A stretch of 48,281 nucleotides of DNA, taken from positions 1 through 48,281 of the forward strand of contig SUXO01000015.1 of NCBI GenBank assembly GCA_015060885.1, given 5' to 3'. This DNA is from Bacteroidales bacterium. GTDB taxonomy: Bacteria; Bacteroidota; Bacteroidia; Bacteroidales; Bacteroidaceae. The first letter of the stretch is position 1, and each line of letters starts with the position of its first letter. Below are positions 1 through 9,718 of the stretch, one piece after another. A program made the position numbers and the translations under genes. Under the pieces are notes generated by a model. The model ran no database searches, was not told the origin of the DNA, and was given only the letters and a program-made list of their open reading frames with translations.

Positions 1-148
1 GGCTCCCGGTTCAAAAGAGAAACTTGAACCTTACACAGGCTGGATTAACGTAACAGGTGGTGTTACAGGCATCGACGAGATTACTGCCGATGGCGCAGCT
101 ACTGACGGTGCCATCTACGACCTCCAAGGCCGCAAGGTAAGCAACCCC
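1..148 (+). repeat. Tandem-duplicated 3' coding segment, copy 1
   Basis: Bases 1-148 align without gaps to 678-825, with 6 differences (about 96% identity). Most of the differences are synonymous. Identity stops being obvious just after the shared AAGCAACCCC, where the final residues of the two proteins diverge. It marks a recent duplication or gene conversion between the two neighbouring genes. Confidence 0.9.
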
Positions 149-193
149 ACAAAGGGCGTGTACATTATAAATGGTAAAAAAGTAATTTATTAA
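1..193 (+). CDS. C-terminal end of a secreted cohesin-like-fold protein (5' end outside window)
   Basis: Only the last 63 codons are present, in the frame beginning at base 2 and ending with TAA at 191-193. The tail reads GAIYDLQGRKVSNP followed by GVYIINGKKVIY. This is the kind of C-terminal tail common on secreted Prevotella and Bacteroides proteins and resembles a type IX secretion sorting domain. The fragment is almost identical to the C-terminus of the next gene (256-873), so the two are tandem paralogues. The start, the signal peptide and most of the body lie upstream of this window. Function is unknown. Secretion or surface display is inferred from the tail and the paralogue. Confidence 0.8.
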   Translation, partial: APGSKEKLEPYTGWINVTGGVTGIDEITADGAATDGAIYDLQGRKVSNPTKGVYIINGKKVIY

Positions 194-200
194 TAACCCG

Positions 201-237
201 GTTTTATTGTCGGCGGAAAATCCGCCGACAATAAAAC
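201..237. terminator. Bidirectional intrinsic terminator between the tandem paralogues
   Basis: A perfect 17-bp inverted repeat (201-217 and 221-237) with a 3-base AAA loop. The arms begin GTTTTATTG and end CAATAAAAC, so the T/A-rich base of the stem can serve as the U-tract. It lies 8 bases after the stop of the first gene and 18 bases before the start of the second. Confidence 0.75.
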
Positions 238-255
238 AACTAAACTATCAAAATT

Positions 256-873
256 ATGGTAAAATCTTACATCAAATCAATCTTCACAGTTGCACTTTTG
301 TTCTGTTCAGCAGTAACATTCGCACAAGCAACAAGTACCGTATCGGCCGATGGCGATGGCTCTACACTGCTCATCAACATCAACAACCCCGAATATCCCT
401 TCTCGGCAATCCAGTTCGACCTTGAACTCCCCGAAGGCATCGAGGTTGATTTCGACGGCGAGTACTACGCTGTTGACCTCGGCAGCCGCACAAACAGCCG
501 CAAGCACTCATATCCCGAGTGTGCCATTCAGCCCGACGGTTCACTTCGCGTGGTAATCATCTCAATGAGCAACGCTCTTTACAACGGCACAACAGGTGAC
601 GTTGCAACAGCTGCCCTCAAAGTGAACGGTGCTGCCGATGGCGACTACCAGTTCACCATCAAGAACGTGGTTCTCTCGGCTCCCGGTTCAAAAGAGAAAC
701 TTGAACCCTACACAGGCTGGATTAACGTAACAGGTGGTGTTACAGGCATCGAGGAGATTACTGCCGATGGCGCAGCCGCTGACGGTGCTATCTACGACCT
801 GCAAGGCCGCAAGGTAAGCAACCCCGTTAAAGGCGGTGTTTACATCCAGAACGGCGAGAAAATCATCTTCTAA
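256..873 (+). CDS. Secreted cohesin-like-fold protein with C-terminal sorting-type tail
   Basis: A protein of 205 residues. Residues 1-25 form a clear signal peptide (positive MVKSYIK start, hydrophobic core, cleavage near TFAQA). The body (about 27-150) contains AIQFDLELPEG and a VVIISMSNALYNG segment. This is the beta-sandwich pattern I associate with cohesin/CBM-like domains in Bacteroidales surface proteins. The last 30 residues (GAIYDLQGRKVSNP...) resemble a secretion-sorting tail. The start at 256 follows the terminator at 201-237 by 18 bases. No catalytic residues are seen. It is the second of at least two tandem copies. Exact function is unknown; a structural or binding role on the surface is an inference from the fold and the tail. 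Confidence 0.8.
   Translation: MVKSYIKSIFTVALLFCSAVTFAQATSTVSADGDGSTLLININNPEYPFSAIQFDLELPEGIEVDFDGEYYAVDLGSRTNSRKHSYPECAIQPDGSLRVVIISMSNALYNGTTGDVATAALKVNGAADGDYQFTIKNVVLSAPGSKEKLEPYTGWINVTGGVTGIEEITADGAAADGAIYDLQGRKVSNPVKGGVYIQNGEKIIF
678..825 (+). repeat. Tandem-duplicated 3' coding segment, copy 2
   Basis: Second copy of the 148-base segment found at 1-148 (6 mismatches, no gaps). It encodes the region from APGSKEKLEPYTGW to the LQGRKVSNP motif. Confidence 0.9.
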
Positions 874-891
874 TAATAGAGATTTTAGAAC

Positions 892-930
892 AAAAAAATA
901 GAGGCTTCAATTGAAGCCTCTATTTTTTTT
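892..930. terminator. Bidirectional terminator between convergent genes
   Basis: A perfect 20-base palindrome (GAGGCTTCAA/TTGAAGCCTC, 901-920) is flanked by an A-run on the left and a T-run on the right. It can therefore terminate both the + strand gene ending at 873 and the - strand gene ending at 945. Confidence 0.85.
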
Positions 931-944
931 GTTTACATAAACTA

Positions 945-3641
945 TTACTGAATACCGCGACCGGCATCGGCAATCATAACACGGAGATTGTCGTTGAAAG
1001 CACGCTCGTTCATCATATCCTCCACCGCGATGTGCATACGGTAATTCCACAAATGGTCGCGGTTCGACGGTATGTTTATGCGCTCGGCATCGGGGTCGGC
1101 AAGACGCAGACGCTCGTCCATCGCCATCAAATCCTGCCAGGCAAAAAGAGCAAAGGCGGCCGGCGATTGCAAGTGTTGTGCAATTATGGCACGGGCAATT
1201 GCGCCGCTCATCTCTTTGGGAGATTCCCCTTGCATACCAAGAACCTGCGAGTAGAATTGTGCCGACAAGGATGCATCTTCGCGCCACCACCCTCTCAACG
1301 TACTCATATCGTGAGTAGATGGCGTTGCAACAGAGAGATAAGGATAACATTCGGGGCGGGCAAAGGTTTCACCGTACAGTTTCGGCATACGTTGTATTTC
1401 GAGCGACAGTATTTGAAGGTTCTTCATAACCCAGGGAACACAGGCGGGTATCATACCGAGGTCTTCGCCACAGGCTGTCATTGTCGTGGACTGTAACACG
1501 GGTGCAAGTTTGCGCATACCCTCCTCGAACCAGTGCATTGTGTGGCGGTTATAGAAATACTCCTCATATATGCGGTCATAGGCAATGCGAAGCGGCTGCG
1601 ACAGCTGTTTATAAGCCTCGGTATCGCTACCAAGAATACGCGGTACAAACTTGTCGGGTTCTTTTAGGTCGCGCAGGAAAAGGACACTGCCGAAAAGGCG
1701 CAACAGATGTTTTTTCAGATTTTCGGGGAATGTCTTTCCACACTTGTCATATATCTCATAGGAGAGTGCCGATGCCCCGCCAATGTATTGTTTAAAGAGA
1801 TAGGTTCCGCCGGGAGCCTCGTCGAAGAAGCGGTCAACGACATACTTCACACGCCGCGGGAAGAGCTCCTTCAACATCTCTTTTGTGATAAAGGGGCGCA
1901 AGTGTTGTTCCTCTATTGCGAAACCGGCAGCTGCAAGTTCCTCAACGCTATAAGGTCTGTTGGGCGAAAAACTGCCCGAAAGACCGCTTATTGCCGTGTG
2001 CGGGATTTCCCATATACGGAAGAAACCAAGAACGTGGTCTATGCGGTAGGCATCGAAGAAACGCGACATATATTGCAGACGGCGGCGCCACCATGCATAA
2101 CCGTCACCGGCCATAACATCCCAGTTGTATGTGGGGAAACCCCAATTCTGCCCGTCGGCAGCAAACATATCGGGCGGTGCGCCTGCCGATACTTCAAGGT
2201 TGAACTGTTCGCGCTCGCACCACACATCAACGCCATTGGGTGCCACGCCAATGGGTATATCGCCTTTGAGGGCAACGCCTATTGAATTAGCATAGTTATG
2301 CGCCTCGCTCAACTGCTTGTGCAACAGATACTGCACAAGCGAATGGAACTCAATTTCACGGGCTGCTTCGGGATACTCGGCAAGCAATTCGGTTTCGGTA
2401 TCCTTGCCACAGTATCTGTATTTTCCCCAATCCCAGATGCAGCTATGCAGGCGTGTTGTGAGGAAACGGAACATCGCGTATGGTTTGAGCCAATGCTCCT
2501 GCTCTTTCAAAAACGCTCGGCACTCCTCGGCGGCAAGCAGTTCACTGCCCTGCTCGGCGAAGAGGTCGCGCAAGTATTTCATTTTAAGTGCATAGACAAG
2601 TGAGTAATTCACTGCCGGGGCATCGTTCAACGTGGCACGGTGAGCCTCATAGTAACGGTTGGCCTTGTCGTTACCCAAGCGTGGCAGGGCCGACATATCC
2701 ATATATATGGGATTGAGGGCATAGACCGAAACGCAGTTATAAGGGTAAGAGTCCTCGTCACCGCCAAAGATGGTGGTATCGTTCAACGGCAGCAGCTGCA
2801 AAATATTCTGCCCTGTGGCACGTAACCATTCGGCCATAAGTTTTATATCGCCGAAATCGCCTATACCCCACCCCTTTTGTGAGCGGATTGAGAAGAGCGG
2901 TATGACAGTTCCTGCAAGGCGGATGTTTTTCGAAGGAAACACAACGTGAGGCAGTGTGTAGGAAACAGCAGTCGAGCCCTCGCATTCCGACAATATAATG
3001 GTGCGATTCTCTCCCTCCTCCCACAACACATTGCCATCAATGTCCGTTTTAATGACTTTAAAGTATATGTTTCCGGCCGAGAGGTTTTCGGCATCGAGAG
3101 TAACACTCCACAGATTAGGTTCCACCTGCTGCAAACGGGGCGCAGCGGTGGGCTCCCAACTGCCAAGCAACGGAATATCGCCACACACTGCAAGGCTCTC
3201 GCCCTCGCCTATGCCCATCGCATAGAGTGTGAGGGTGAGGCTGCGGTTATACCAATTGACCACCGGTGTTGCGACCGGCGAAGTTTGCTTGTCGAAGAAA
3301 CGGAAGAGATTGGTCTGTGTGTAGTTGCCCACGGGTGAGTCGAGCCACATATCGTGCATCGAGTATGTATCGTTCACACAATTCAAAGGTAACTTGCGCG
3401 GGGTGACAGCCCACTCGTTACGGGCCACTTTATCGCCGCGCATAAGACGATAGCCATACCAGACAGCCGTAACTTCGCCCGGAAGCTCCAACGAAGCGTT
3501 CCAGGAGGCAACATCGCAAAGTTGCATATCACGGACAAGTTCCTGTTCCATTGCACCGCTCTCTACACGGCACACAACCTGCATTGTACAACCCTGCTCG
3601 GCATGGTAATTTATATTGAACTTTATGTTTTTCATATTCAT
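945..3641 (-). CDS. malQ: 4-alpha-glucanotransferase with N-terminal starch-binding domains (GH77)
   Basis: An 898-residue amylomaltase/disproportionating enzyme that transfers alpha-1,4-glucan segments during starch or glycogen breakdown. Two CBM20-like beta domains occupy roughly residues 8-105 and 130-230; the second contains CGDIPLLGSWEP. The GH77 barrel follows from about residue 245. The expected catalytic residues are visible: the nucleophile Asp in DAYRIDHVLGFF (about 534), the acid/base Glu in CGEDLGMIP (about 726) and the third Asp in PSTHDMSTLRGWW (about 777). The length fits the CBM20-GH77 form of Bacteroidetes and plants rather than the shorter E. coli MalQ. No signal peptide is present, so it is cytoplasmic. 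The start is MNMKNIKF; the second Met, two codons in, is equally possible. It stands alone and is divergent from the leucine operon. Confidence 0.92.
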   Translation of the reverse strand: MNMKNIKFNINYHAEQGCTMQVVCRVESGAMEQELVRDMQLCDVASWNASLELPGEVTAVWYGYRLMRGDKVARNEWAVTPRKLPLNCVNDTYSMHDMWLDSPVGNYTQTNLFRFFDKQTSPVATPVVNWYNRSLTLTLYAMGIGEGESLAVCGDIPLLGSWEPTAAPRLQQVEPNLWSVTLDAENLSAGNIYFKVIKTDIDGNVLWEEGENRTIILSECEGSTAVSYTLPHVVFPSKNIRLAGTVIPLFSIRSQKGWGIGDFGDIKLMAEWLRATGQNILQLLPLNDTTIFGGDEDSYPYNCVSVYALNPIYMDMSALPRLGNDKANRYYEAHRATLNDAPAVNYSLVYALKMKYLRDLFAEQGSELLAAEECRAFLKEQEHWLKPYAMFRFLTTRLHSCIWDWGKYRYCGKDTETELLAEYPEAAREIEFHSLVQYLLHKQLSEAHNYANSIGVALKGDIPIGVAPNGVDVWCEREQFNLEVSAGAPPDMFAADGQNWGFPTYNWDVMAGDGYAWWRRRLQYMSRFFDAYRIDHVLGFFRIWEIPHTAISGLSGSFSPNRPYSVEELAAAGFAIEEQHLRPFITKEMLKELFPRRVKYVVDRFFDEAPGGTYLFKQYIGGASALSYEIYDKCGKTFPENLKKHLLRLFGSVLFLRDLKEPDKFVPRILGSDTEAYKQLSQPLRIAYDRIYEEYFYNRHTMHWFEEGMRKLAPVLQSTTMTACGEDLGMIPACVPWVMKNLQILSLEIQRMPKLYGETFARPECYPYLSVATPSTHDMSTLRGWWREDASLSAQFYSQVLGMQGESPKEMSGAIARAIIAQHLQSPAAFALFAWQDLMAMDERLRLADPDAERINIPSNRDHLWNYRMHIAVEDMMNERAFNDNLRVMIADAGRGIQ

Positions 3642-3794
3642 TATATTTCTTATAAGCTCCGCGAAAATACAAAAAAAACTTAATTATGCATAAACAAATG
3701 GCATTTTGTCGGAACCGTTGCACCAAAACAGAAAACAATGATAATAATATCTCAAATAGAGCGTGATTTTTTTAGATTTATAAAATAAAAAGAT

Positions 3795-3802
3795 TATTTT
3801 TG
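3795..3802 (+). promoter_or_regulatory. -7 promoter element of the leu operon
   Basis: TATTTTTG matches the Bacteroidales -7 consensus TAnnTTTG. It lies about 80 bases before leuA. No clear TTTG -33 box is seen; a T-rich run lies about 21 bases upstream. Confidence 0.55.
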
Positions 3803-3814
3803 CAGATTAGACAA

Positions 3815-3855
3815 GCGGTACAACACCGCAACACCTTACACATCGGATGTTAAGG
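3815..3855 (+). promoter_or_regulatory. Structured 5' leader of the leu operon
   Basis: Two stem-loops lie between the predicted promoter and leuA. The first is GCGGT/ACCGC with a 5-base loop (3815-3829). The second is a 9-bp stem CCTTA(c)ACAT / ATGTTAAGG with a CGG loop (3834-3855). No T-tract follows and no leucine-rich leader peptide is evident, so this is not a classical attenuator. Post-transcriptional control of the operon is possible but only inferred. Confidence 0.35.
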
Positions 3856-3883
3856 ATCTACTAAATTTAAAAAACTTACGACT

Positions 3884-5380
3884 ATGAGTGATAGATTATT
3901 TATTTTTGACACTACTTTGCGCGATGGCGAACAGGTTCCGGGTTGTCAGTTGAACACCGTTGAAAAAATACAGGTGGCAAAGCAGCTGGAACAGCTTGGA
4001 GTAGATGTCATTGAGGCCGGTTTCCCCATTTCGAGCCCCGGCGACTTCAATTCAGTAATTGAGATTTCAAAGGCCGTTACCTGGCCCACTATATGCGCCC
4101 TTACACGCGGCGTGGAGAAGGACATCGATGTTGCTGTCGATGCTCTGCGTTATGCAAAACACAAACGCATACACACAGGTATAGGTACATCGGATTCGCA
4201 TATACAGTACAAGTTCCGCTCCACACGCGAGGAGATTATCGAGCGTGCAGTTGCAGCGGTAAAGTATGCAAAACGCTTTGTGGAGGATATCGAGTTCTAT
4301 GCCGAGGATGCCGGCCGCACCGACAATGAATACCTTGCCCGCGTGGTAGAGGCTGTTATTAAAGCCGGTGCCACCGTGGTAAACATCCCCGACACCACAG
4401 GTTACTGCCTGCCCACCGAATATGGTGCGAAAATCAAATACCTCATGGAGCACGTCGACGGCATACACAAGGCTACAATTTCTACCCACTGCCACAACGA
4501 CTTGGGTATGGCCACAGCCAACACTCTTTCGGGTGTTATGAACGGTGCCCGCCAGGTGGAGGTTACCATAAACGGTATTGGCGAGAGAGCCGGCAACACA
4601 TCGCTCGAAGAGATTGTGATGATTACGAAGTGCCACCCCACACTGCAAGTGGAGACAAACATAAACACACAGAAGATTTTCCCCACAAGCCGTATGATTT
4701 CGAGCCTTATGAACATGCCTGTGCAGGCAAACAAGGCTATTGTGGGCCGCAACGCATTCGCGCACTCGTCGGGCATACACCAGGACGGAGTGCTTAAAGA
4801 TGTGAGCACATACGAAATTATGAACCCCAAGGACGTGGGTATCGACGATAACTCAATAGTACTCACCGCACGCAGTGGCCGCGCTGCACTCAAATACCGT
4901 TTGAGCGTGCTGGGCGTAACACTCGAAGACGACAAGCTCAACGAGGTTTACGAGCAGTTCCTGCGCCTTGCCGACAAGAAAAAGGAGATACACGACGATG
5001 ACATTCTGGTACTTGCCGGTGCCGAGCGCAGCAACAACAAGGGCATAAAACTCGACTACTTGCAGGTTACAACAGGGCTCAACACACGTTCGGTTGCAAG
5101 CATCGGCTTGCGCATCGCCGGCGAGCTGTTCGAGAGCGCATCGACCGGTAACGGCCCCGTGGACGCAGCCATCAAGGCACTCAAAAACATCATACGCCGC
5201 GAAATGACTCTCAAAGAGTTCACCATACAGGCCATAAGCAAGGGCAGCGACGATATGGGTAAAGTGCATATGCAGGTTGAATACAACGACCGTCTTTACT
5301 ATGGTTTCGGTGCAAACACCGACATTGTAAGCGCGTCGGTCGAGGCATATATCGACTGTATAAACAAGTTCAACGAATAA
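3884..5380 (+). CDS. leuA: 2-isopropylmalate synthase
   Basis: A 498-residue enzyme for the first committed step of leucine synthesis: acetyl-CoA plus 2-oxoisovalerate gives 2-isopropylmalate. The catalytic TIM barrel opens with [13 protein letters not shown] (residues about 8-20). It has the metal-binding [11 protein letters not shown] and the GIGERAGN glycine loop. The linker contains [13 protein letters not shown]. The C-terminal LeuA regulatory domain (about 390-498, ending in [15 protein letters not shown]) is complete, so leucine feedback inhibition is likely retained. First gene of leuACDB, with a 12-base gap to leuC. Cytoplasmic. Confidence 0.95.
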   Translation: MSDRLFIFDTTLRDGEQVPGCQLNTVEKIQVAKQLEQLGVDVIEAGFPISSPGDFNSVIEISKAVTWPTICALTRGVEKDIDVAVDALRYAKHKRIHTGIGTSDSHIQYKFRSTREEIIERAVAAVKYAKRFVEDIEFYAEDAGRTDNEYLARVVEAVIKAGATVVNIPDTTGYCLPTEYGAKIKYLMEHVDGIHKATISTHCHNDLGMATANTLSGVMNGARQVEVTINGIGERAGNTSLEEIVMITKCHPTLQVETNINTQKIFPTSRMISSLMNMPVQANKAIVGRNAFAHSSGIHQDGVLKDVSTYEIMNPKDVGIDDNSIVLTARSGRAALKYRLSVLGVTLEDDKLNEVYEQFLRLADKKKEIHDDDILVLAGAERSNNKGIKLDYLQVTTGLNTRSVASIGLRIAGELFESASTGNGPVDAAIKALKNIIRREMTLKEFTIQAISKGSDDMGKVHMQVEYNDRLYYGFGANTDIVSASVEAYIDCINKFNE

Positions 5381-5392
5381 CACCCCAGGAAG

Positions 5393-6787
5393 ATGAATAC
5401 ACTTTTCGACAAGATTTGGGATGCACACGTTGTACAGAAGGTTGAAGACGGCCCTACACAGCTCTACATCGACCGCCTTTACTGCCACGAAGTTACATCG
5501 CCACAGGCTTTCGACGAGTTGCGCAGCAGAGGCATCGGTTGCTTGCGCCCCGACAAGATATTCTGCATGCCCGACCACAACATACCCACAAAGGACCAGG
5601 ACAAGCCAATCACCGACCCTGTTTCGCGCAACCAGGTGGACACACTCACCAAGAACGCGACACAGTTCGGGCTTTCGTACTGGGGAATGAAACACCCCAA
5701 CAACGGCATTATACACGTTGTGGGGCCCGAACAGGGATTGACTCTCCCCGGTATGACAATAGTTTGCGGCGACTCGCACACCTCCACCCACGGTGCTATG
5801 GGTGCCATTGCATTCGGCATTGGAACAAGCGAGGTGGGAATGGTTATGGCATCGCAGTGCATTCTGCAACAGAAGCCCAAGGCTATGCGCATAAGCGTTG
5901 AGGGCAAGTTGGGAAAGGGCGTAACAGCAAAGGATGTTGCGCTATACATTATGTCGATGATGACAACCAGCGGTGCAACAGGCTACTTTGTGGAGTATGC
6001 CGGCGAGGCTATACGCTCATTGAGCATGGAGAGCCGCCTAACACTCTGCAACCTCTCGATTGAGATGGGCGCACGCGGAGGTATGGTTGCCCCCGATGAA
6101 ACCACATTCGAGTACATCAAGGGCCGCCCTTATGCTCCCAAAGGCGAAGAGTGGGAAAAGGCTGTTGAATACTGGAAGACACTGAAAAGCGATGACGATG
6201 CAGTATTCGACAAGGAGTACACCTTCCGCGCCGAGGATATTGAACCGCGCATAACTTACGGAACCAACCCCGGTATGGGAATAGGCATAACAGAACACAT
6301 TCCAACCGCCGACACCATTGACGAAGCCGGCCGCGCATCGTTCCTCAAATCATTGGAGTATATGAAGTTCGCGCCCGGCCAGTCATTGATTGGGCATAAG
6401 ATAGATTATGTTTTCGTGGGCAGCTGCACCAACGGCCGCATTGAGGACTTCCGCGCCTTTGCGCAAATAGTAAAGGGCAAGAAAAAGGCCGAGGACGTAA
6501 CAGCCTGGCTGGTACCCGGTTCGTGGAGCGTTGCACGCCAGGTTGAGGCCGAGGGCATTGACAAGGTGCTTGCCGAAGCAGGGTTCGAGATACGCGAACC
6601 GGGTTGTTCGGCCTGTCTTGCGATGAACGAGGACAAAGTGCCCGCCGGAATGTACTGCGTGTCGACAAGCAACCGCAACTTCGAAGGACGCCAGGGCCCC
6701 GGCTCGCACACAATACTTGCAAGCCCCTATGTTGCAGCAGCAGCTGCCATAACCGGCAAGATAACCGACCCGCGCGAACTGCTTTAA
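5393..6787 (+). CDS. leuC: 3-isopropylmalate dehydratase large subunit
   Basis: A 464-residue aconitase-family subunit that, with LeuD, isomerises 2- to 3-isopropylmalate. Cysteines for the [4Fe-4S] cluster are visible in [15 protein letters not shown] and in [13 protein letters not shown]. The substrate loop [23 protein letters not shown] is intact. Length is normal for bacterial LeuC. It lies between leuA and leuD in the same operon, 22 bases before leuD. Confidence 0.95.
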   Translation: MNTLFDKIWDAHVVQKVEDGPTQLYIDRLYCHEVTSPQAFDELRSRGIGCLRPDKIFCMPDHNIPTKDQDKPITDPVSRNQVDTLTKNATQFGLSYWGMKHPNNGIIHVVGPEQGLTLPGMTIVCGDSHTSTHGAMGAIAFGIGTSEVGMVMASQCILQQKPKAMRISVEGKLGKGVTAKDVALYIMSMMTTSGATGYFVEYAGEAIRSLSMESRLTLCNLSIEMGARGGMVAPDETTFEYIKGRPYAPKGEEWEKAVEYWKTLKSDDDAVFDKEYTFRAEDIEPRITYGTNPGMGIGITEHIPTADTIDEAGRASFLKSLEYMKFAPGQSLIGHKIDYVFVGSCTNGRIEDFRAFAQIVKGKKKAEDVTAWLVPGSWSVARQVEAEGIDKVLAEAGFEIREPGCSACLAMNEDKVPAGMYCVSTSNRNFEGRQGPGSHTILASPYVAAAAAITGKITDPRELL

Positions 6788-6809
6788 GAACTTCAAAAGC
6801 AAAAGAACG

Positions 6810-7397
6810 ATGAAAAAAGAAAAATTCAGCATACTTACAGACAGCTGCATACCCCTGCCGCTCGAAAATATCGACACCGACCAGATTGTGCCTGCACGTT
6901 TCCTCAAAGCAACCACCCGCGAAGGCTTCGGCGACTACCTGTTCCGCGATTGGCGTTTCGACAAAGAGGGCAACAAGATTGACAGTTTTGTAATGAACAA
7001 CCCCACATACAGCGGCAAGATACTTGTTGCAGGCAAAAATTTCGGTTGCGGTTCGAGCCGCGAACACGCAGCCTGGGCCATTGCCGATTATGGGTTCCGC
7101 GTTGTAGTGTCGAGTTTCTTTGCCGACATACACAAAAACAACGAACTCAACAACTTTGTATTGCCTGTTGTGGTGAGCGAGGAGTTCCTTAAAGAACTGT
7201 TTGCATGCATCGAGGAGAACCCAGCCACACAGGTAACGGTCGACCTCCCCGAACAGACAATCACCAACAACGCCACCGGCAAGAGCGAGAAGTTTGAAAT
7301 AAACGGATACAAGAAACATTGCCTTATGAACGGGCTCGATGACATCGATTTCCTGCTCGCCAACAAGGATAAGATTGAAGCTTGGGAGAACCGATAA
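6810..7397 (+). CDS. leuD: 3-isopropylmalate dehydratase small subunit
   Basis: A 195-residue partner of LeuC, forming the swivelling domain of the heterodimeric isomerase. Diagnostic motifs are [14 protein letters not shown] near the N-terminus and [14 protein letters not shown] (about residues 70-85). Length is typical. The next gene, leuB, starts 51 bases downstream after an A-rich stretch. Third gene of the leucine operon. Confidence 0.95.
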   Translation: MKKEKFSILTDSCIPLPLENIDTDQIVPARFLKATTREGFGDYLFRDWRFDKEGNKIDSFVMNNPTYSGKILVAGKNFGCGSSREHAAWAIADYGFRVVVSSFFADIHKNNELNNFVLPVVVSEEFLKELFACIEENPATQVTVDLPEQTITNNATGKSEKFEINGYKKHCLMNGLDDIDFLLANKDKIEAWENR

Positions 7398-7448
7398 AGC
7401 GAACGGCAAAGACTCTCAATTCAGGAATTTAAGAAAAAAACAATAACT

Positions 7449-8522
7449 ATGAATTTCAATATAGCAGTATTACCGGGCGACGGAATCGGCCCCGAAATTA
7501 TAGCACAGGCACTTGAAGTGACAAAGGCCGTATGTAACAAATTCGGACATACCCTCACATACAAGACCGGGCTTGTGGGCGCTTGCGCCATTGATGCAAC
7601 AGGCAACCCCTACCCCGACGAGACACACGAACTCTGCATGCAGAGCGACGCAATACTCTTCGGTGCGGTAGGCGACCTCCGTTTCGACAATAACCCCAAC
7701 GCAAAAGTGCGCCCCGAACAGGGCTTGCTCGCCATGCGCAAGAAACTGGGCCTTTATGCCAACCTGCGCCCCGTAACCACATTCGAGGCACTCATAGACA
7801 AGTCGCCCCTGCGAACCGACATTGTGAAAGGGACCGATTTTATGTGCATACGCGAACTCACCGGCGGCCTCTACTTCGGCCGCCCGCAAGGCCGCAGCGA
7901 GGATGGCAAGGTGGCATATGACACCTGTGTATATTCACGCGAGGAGATTGAGCGCATTGTAAAGCTCGCCTACGAGTATGCAATGAAGCGCAGAAAGAAA
8001 GTGACTGTAATTGACAAGGCCAACGTGCTAGCCACATCGCGTTTGTGGCGCGAGATTGCAAAAGAGATAGCAGCGGAATACCCCGAAGTGGAAACTGAAT
8101 TCATGTTCGTGGACAACGCCGCTATGCGACTTATCCAGTGGCCCACATCGTTCGATGTAATGGTAACTGAAAATATGTTCGGTGACATACTTACCGACGA
8201 AGGCTCGGTCATCACCGGCTCGCTCGGCCTGTTGCCCTCTGCATCGGTGGGCGTGCACACATCGCTCTTCGAGCCCATACACGGCTCTTGGCCGCAAGCC
8301 GCAGGCAAAAACATCGCAAACCCCCTTGCCACCATTCTTTCGGCAGCTATGATGTTCGAATATGCATTCGGGCTTATGGAAGAGGGCAAACTCATTCGCG
8401 AAGCCGTTAGCGCATCTATGGAGGCCAACGTGAGAACTCCCGACATTCAGGTAGAAGGAGGCAAGGAGTATGGCACCAAAGAGGTGGGCGAGTGGATTGT
8501 AAACTACATAAACAACAAATAA
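7449..8522 (+). CDS. leuB: 3-isopropylmalate dehydrogenase
   Basis: A 357-residue NAD-dependent decarboxylating dehydrogenase converting 3-isopropylmalate to 2-oxoisocaproate. Motifs in order: [10 protein letters not shown] at the N-terminus, the arginine-containing substrate region [13 protein letters not shown], catalytic [14 protein letters not shown], and [18 protein letters not shown] for the cofactor. It completes a full leuACDB set. Transcription may continue into the amidase gene, which starts only 6 bases after this stop. Confidence 0.95.
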   Translation: MNFNIAVLPGDGIGPEIIAQALEVTKAVCNKFGHTLTYKTGLVGACAIDATGNPYPDETHELCMQSDAILFGAVGDLRFDNNPNAKVRPEQGLLAMRKKLGLYANLRPVTTFEALIDKSPLRTDIVKGTDFMCIRELTGGLYFGRPQGRSEDGKVAYDTCVYSREEIERIVKLAYEYAMKRRKKVTVIDKANVLATSRLWREIAKEIAAEYPEVETEFMFVDNAAMRLIQWPTSFDVMVTENMFGDILTDEGSVITGSLGLLPSASVGVHTSLFEPIHGSWPQAAGKNIANPLATILSAAMMFEYAFGLMEEGKLIREAVSASMEANVRTPDIQVEGGKEYGTKEVGEWIVNYINNK

Positions 8523-8528
8523 ACAAAA

Positions 8529-9707
8529 GTGTCCATTACACGACTTCACATAACACTCTTTGTATCACTGCTGCTCCTTGCCGGGGCGGCAGTGTGCAAT
8601 CCTTGTCACGCGCAGAAGAAGGAGAAACCTTTCACGCTTGTGATTGACCCCGGACACGGAGGTGTGGACCCCGGTGCGCTGGGGCGCAGAGCAAAGGAGA
8701 AGGATATAAATATGAACGTGTCGAAAGCCTTTGCCGAAATGGTAAAGGAGGAGTTCCCAGAGGTAAAAATCATATTCACACGCAAGACCGATGTAAAAAT
8801 CCCTCTTTTGCGCCGTGCCACCATTGCCAACGATGCAAAGGCCGACCTCTTTATATCGATACACTCCAACGCGTCGAAGTCGCGCAAGGCACGCGGTTGC
8901 GAGACATTTACACTTGGTTCGGGAAGCAGTGCCGAAGCAAAAGCTGCCGCTATGTACGAGAACGAAGTAATTCTGCTCGAAGACAATTTTGAGGAGACCT
9001 ACAAGGGATTCGACCCTCGTTCAAGCGAGAGCTATATAATATTCGAACTCATACGCAGCCACGACATAGAGAAGAGCATAGCTTTTGCCGAAGCGGTACA
9101 GAAAGGGATGGTGAAGCGCACACAGTTGCATAACCGTGGTGTTTCGTCGGCCGGTTTCCTTGTATTGCACAAGACGGTTATGCCAAGCATACTTGTGGAG
9201 CTGGGCTTCATATCGAACCCCACCGAGGAGAAGTATATTGCATCGAAGGCCGGGCAGAAAGCTCTTGCAAAGGGTATCTTCGATGGATTCGCGAGCTACT
9301 ACAAGGCATACAGAAAGAACCTCGACGGGATAACGGCTGCAACAAGCAAGCCCGAAAAGGCTGCAACAGCACCGGTTGCAAAACCTACTGCCACAAATGC
9401 GGGAACCACAAAAAAAGCGGGCACGGCAAACACAAAAGCAGGGAAGCCTGTTTTCAAGGTGCAGATACTTGCCACCGACACCAAACTCAAAAGCAACGAC
9501 AAACGCCTAAAAGGTATAAAAGCCGACTTTTACAAGGAGAATGGCATGTACAAATACACCTACGGCGAGAGCCACGACTACGACAAGATTGCAGCAAAGC
9601 GCAAAAGCATTTCGGCAAAATTCAAGGAGGCATTCGTGGTGGCATTCCTCGACGGAAAAAAGATAAATACCAAAGAGGCAATCGAGATGTTCCGTAAACA
9701 GAAATAA
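8529..9707 (+). CDS. N-acetylmuramoyl-L-alanine amidase (Amidase_3) with C-terminal SPOR-like domain
   Basis: A 392-residue exported cell-wall amidase cutting the amide bond between MurNAc and the stem peptide. The GTG start at 8529 gives a signal peptide (hydrophobic ITLFVSLLLLAGAAVC, cleavage near CHAQ). The Amidase_3 domain spans about residues 35-265, with zinc-ligand motifs VIDPGHGGVDPGA, an FISIHSNAS His and LVELGFISNPTE with the catalytic Glu. A low-complexity Ala/Thr/Lys linker (about 275-310) leads to a SPOR-like domain (about 312-392), which would bind denuded septal glycan. It lies 6 bases after leuB and 11 bases before the MCE gene. AmiC-like role in daughter-cell separation is inferred. 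Confidence 0.9.
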   Translation: MSITRLHITLFVSLLLLAGAAVCNPCHAQKKEKPFTLVIDPGHGGVDPGALGRRAKEKDINMNVSKAFAEMVKEEFPEVKIIFTRKTDVKIPLLRRATIANDAKADLFISIHSNASKSRKARGCETFTLGSGSSAEAKAAAMYENEVILLEDNFEETYKGFDPRSSESYIIFELIRSHDIEKSIAFAEAVQKGMVKRTQLHNRGVSSAGFLVLHKTVMPSILVELGFISNPTEEKYIASKAGQKALAKGIFDGFASYYKAYRKNLDGITAATSKPEKAATAPVAKPTATNAGTTKKAGTANTKAGKPVFKVQILATDTKLKSNDKRLKGIKADFYKENGMYKYTYGESHDYDKIAAKRKSISAKFKEAFVVAFLDGKKINTKEAIEMFRKQK

Positions 9708-9718
9708 AAGCAAGAAAA

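Noticed and set aside
4853-5869. 338-residue minus-strand frame spanning the leuA-leuC junction
   Set aside because: It crosses two well-supported genes on the opposite strand and shows no independent coding evidence.
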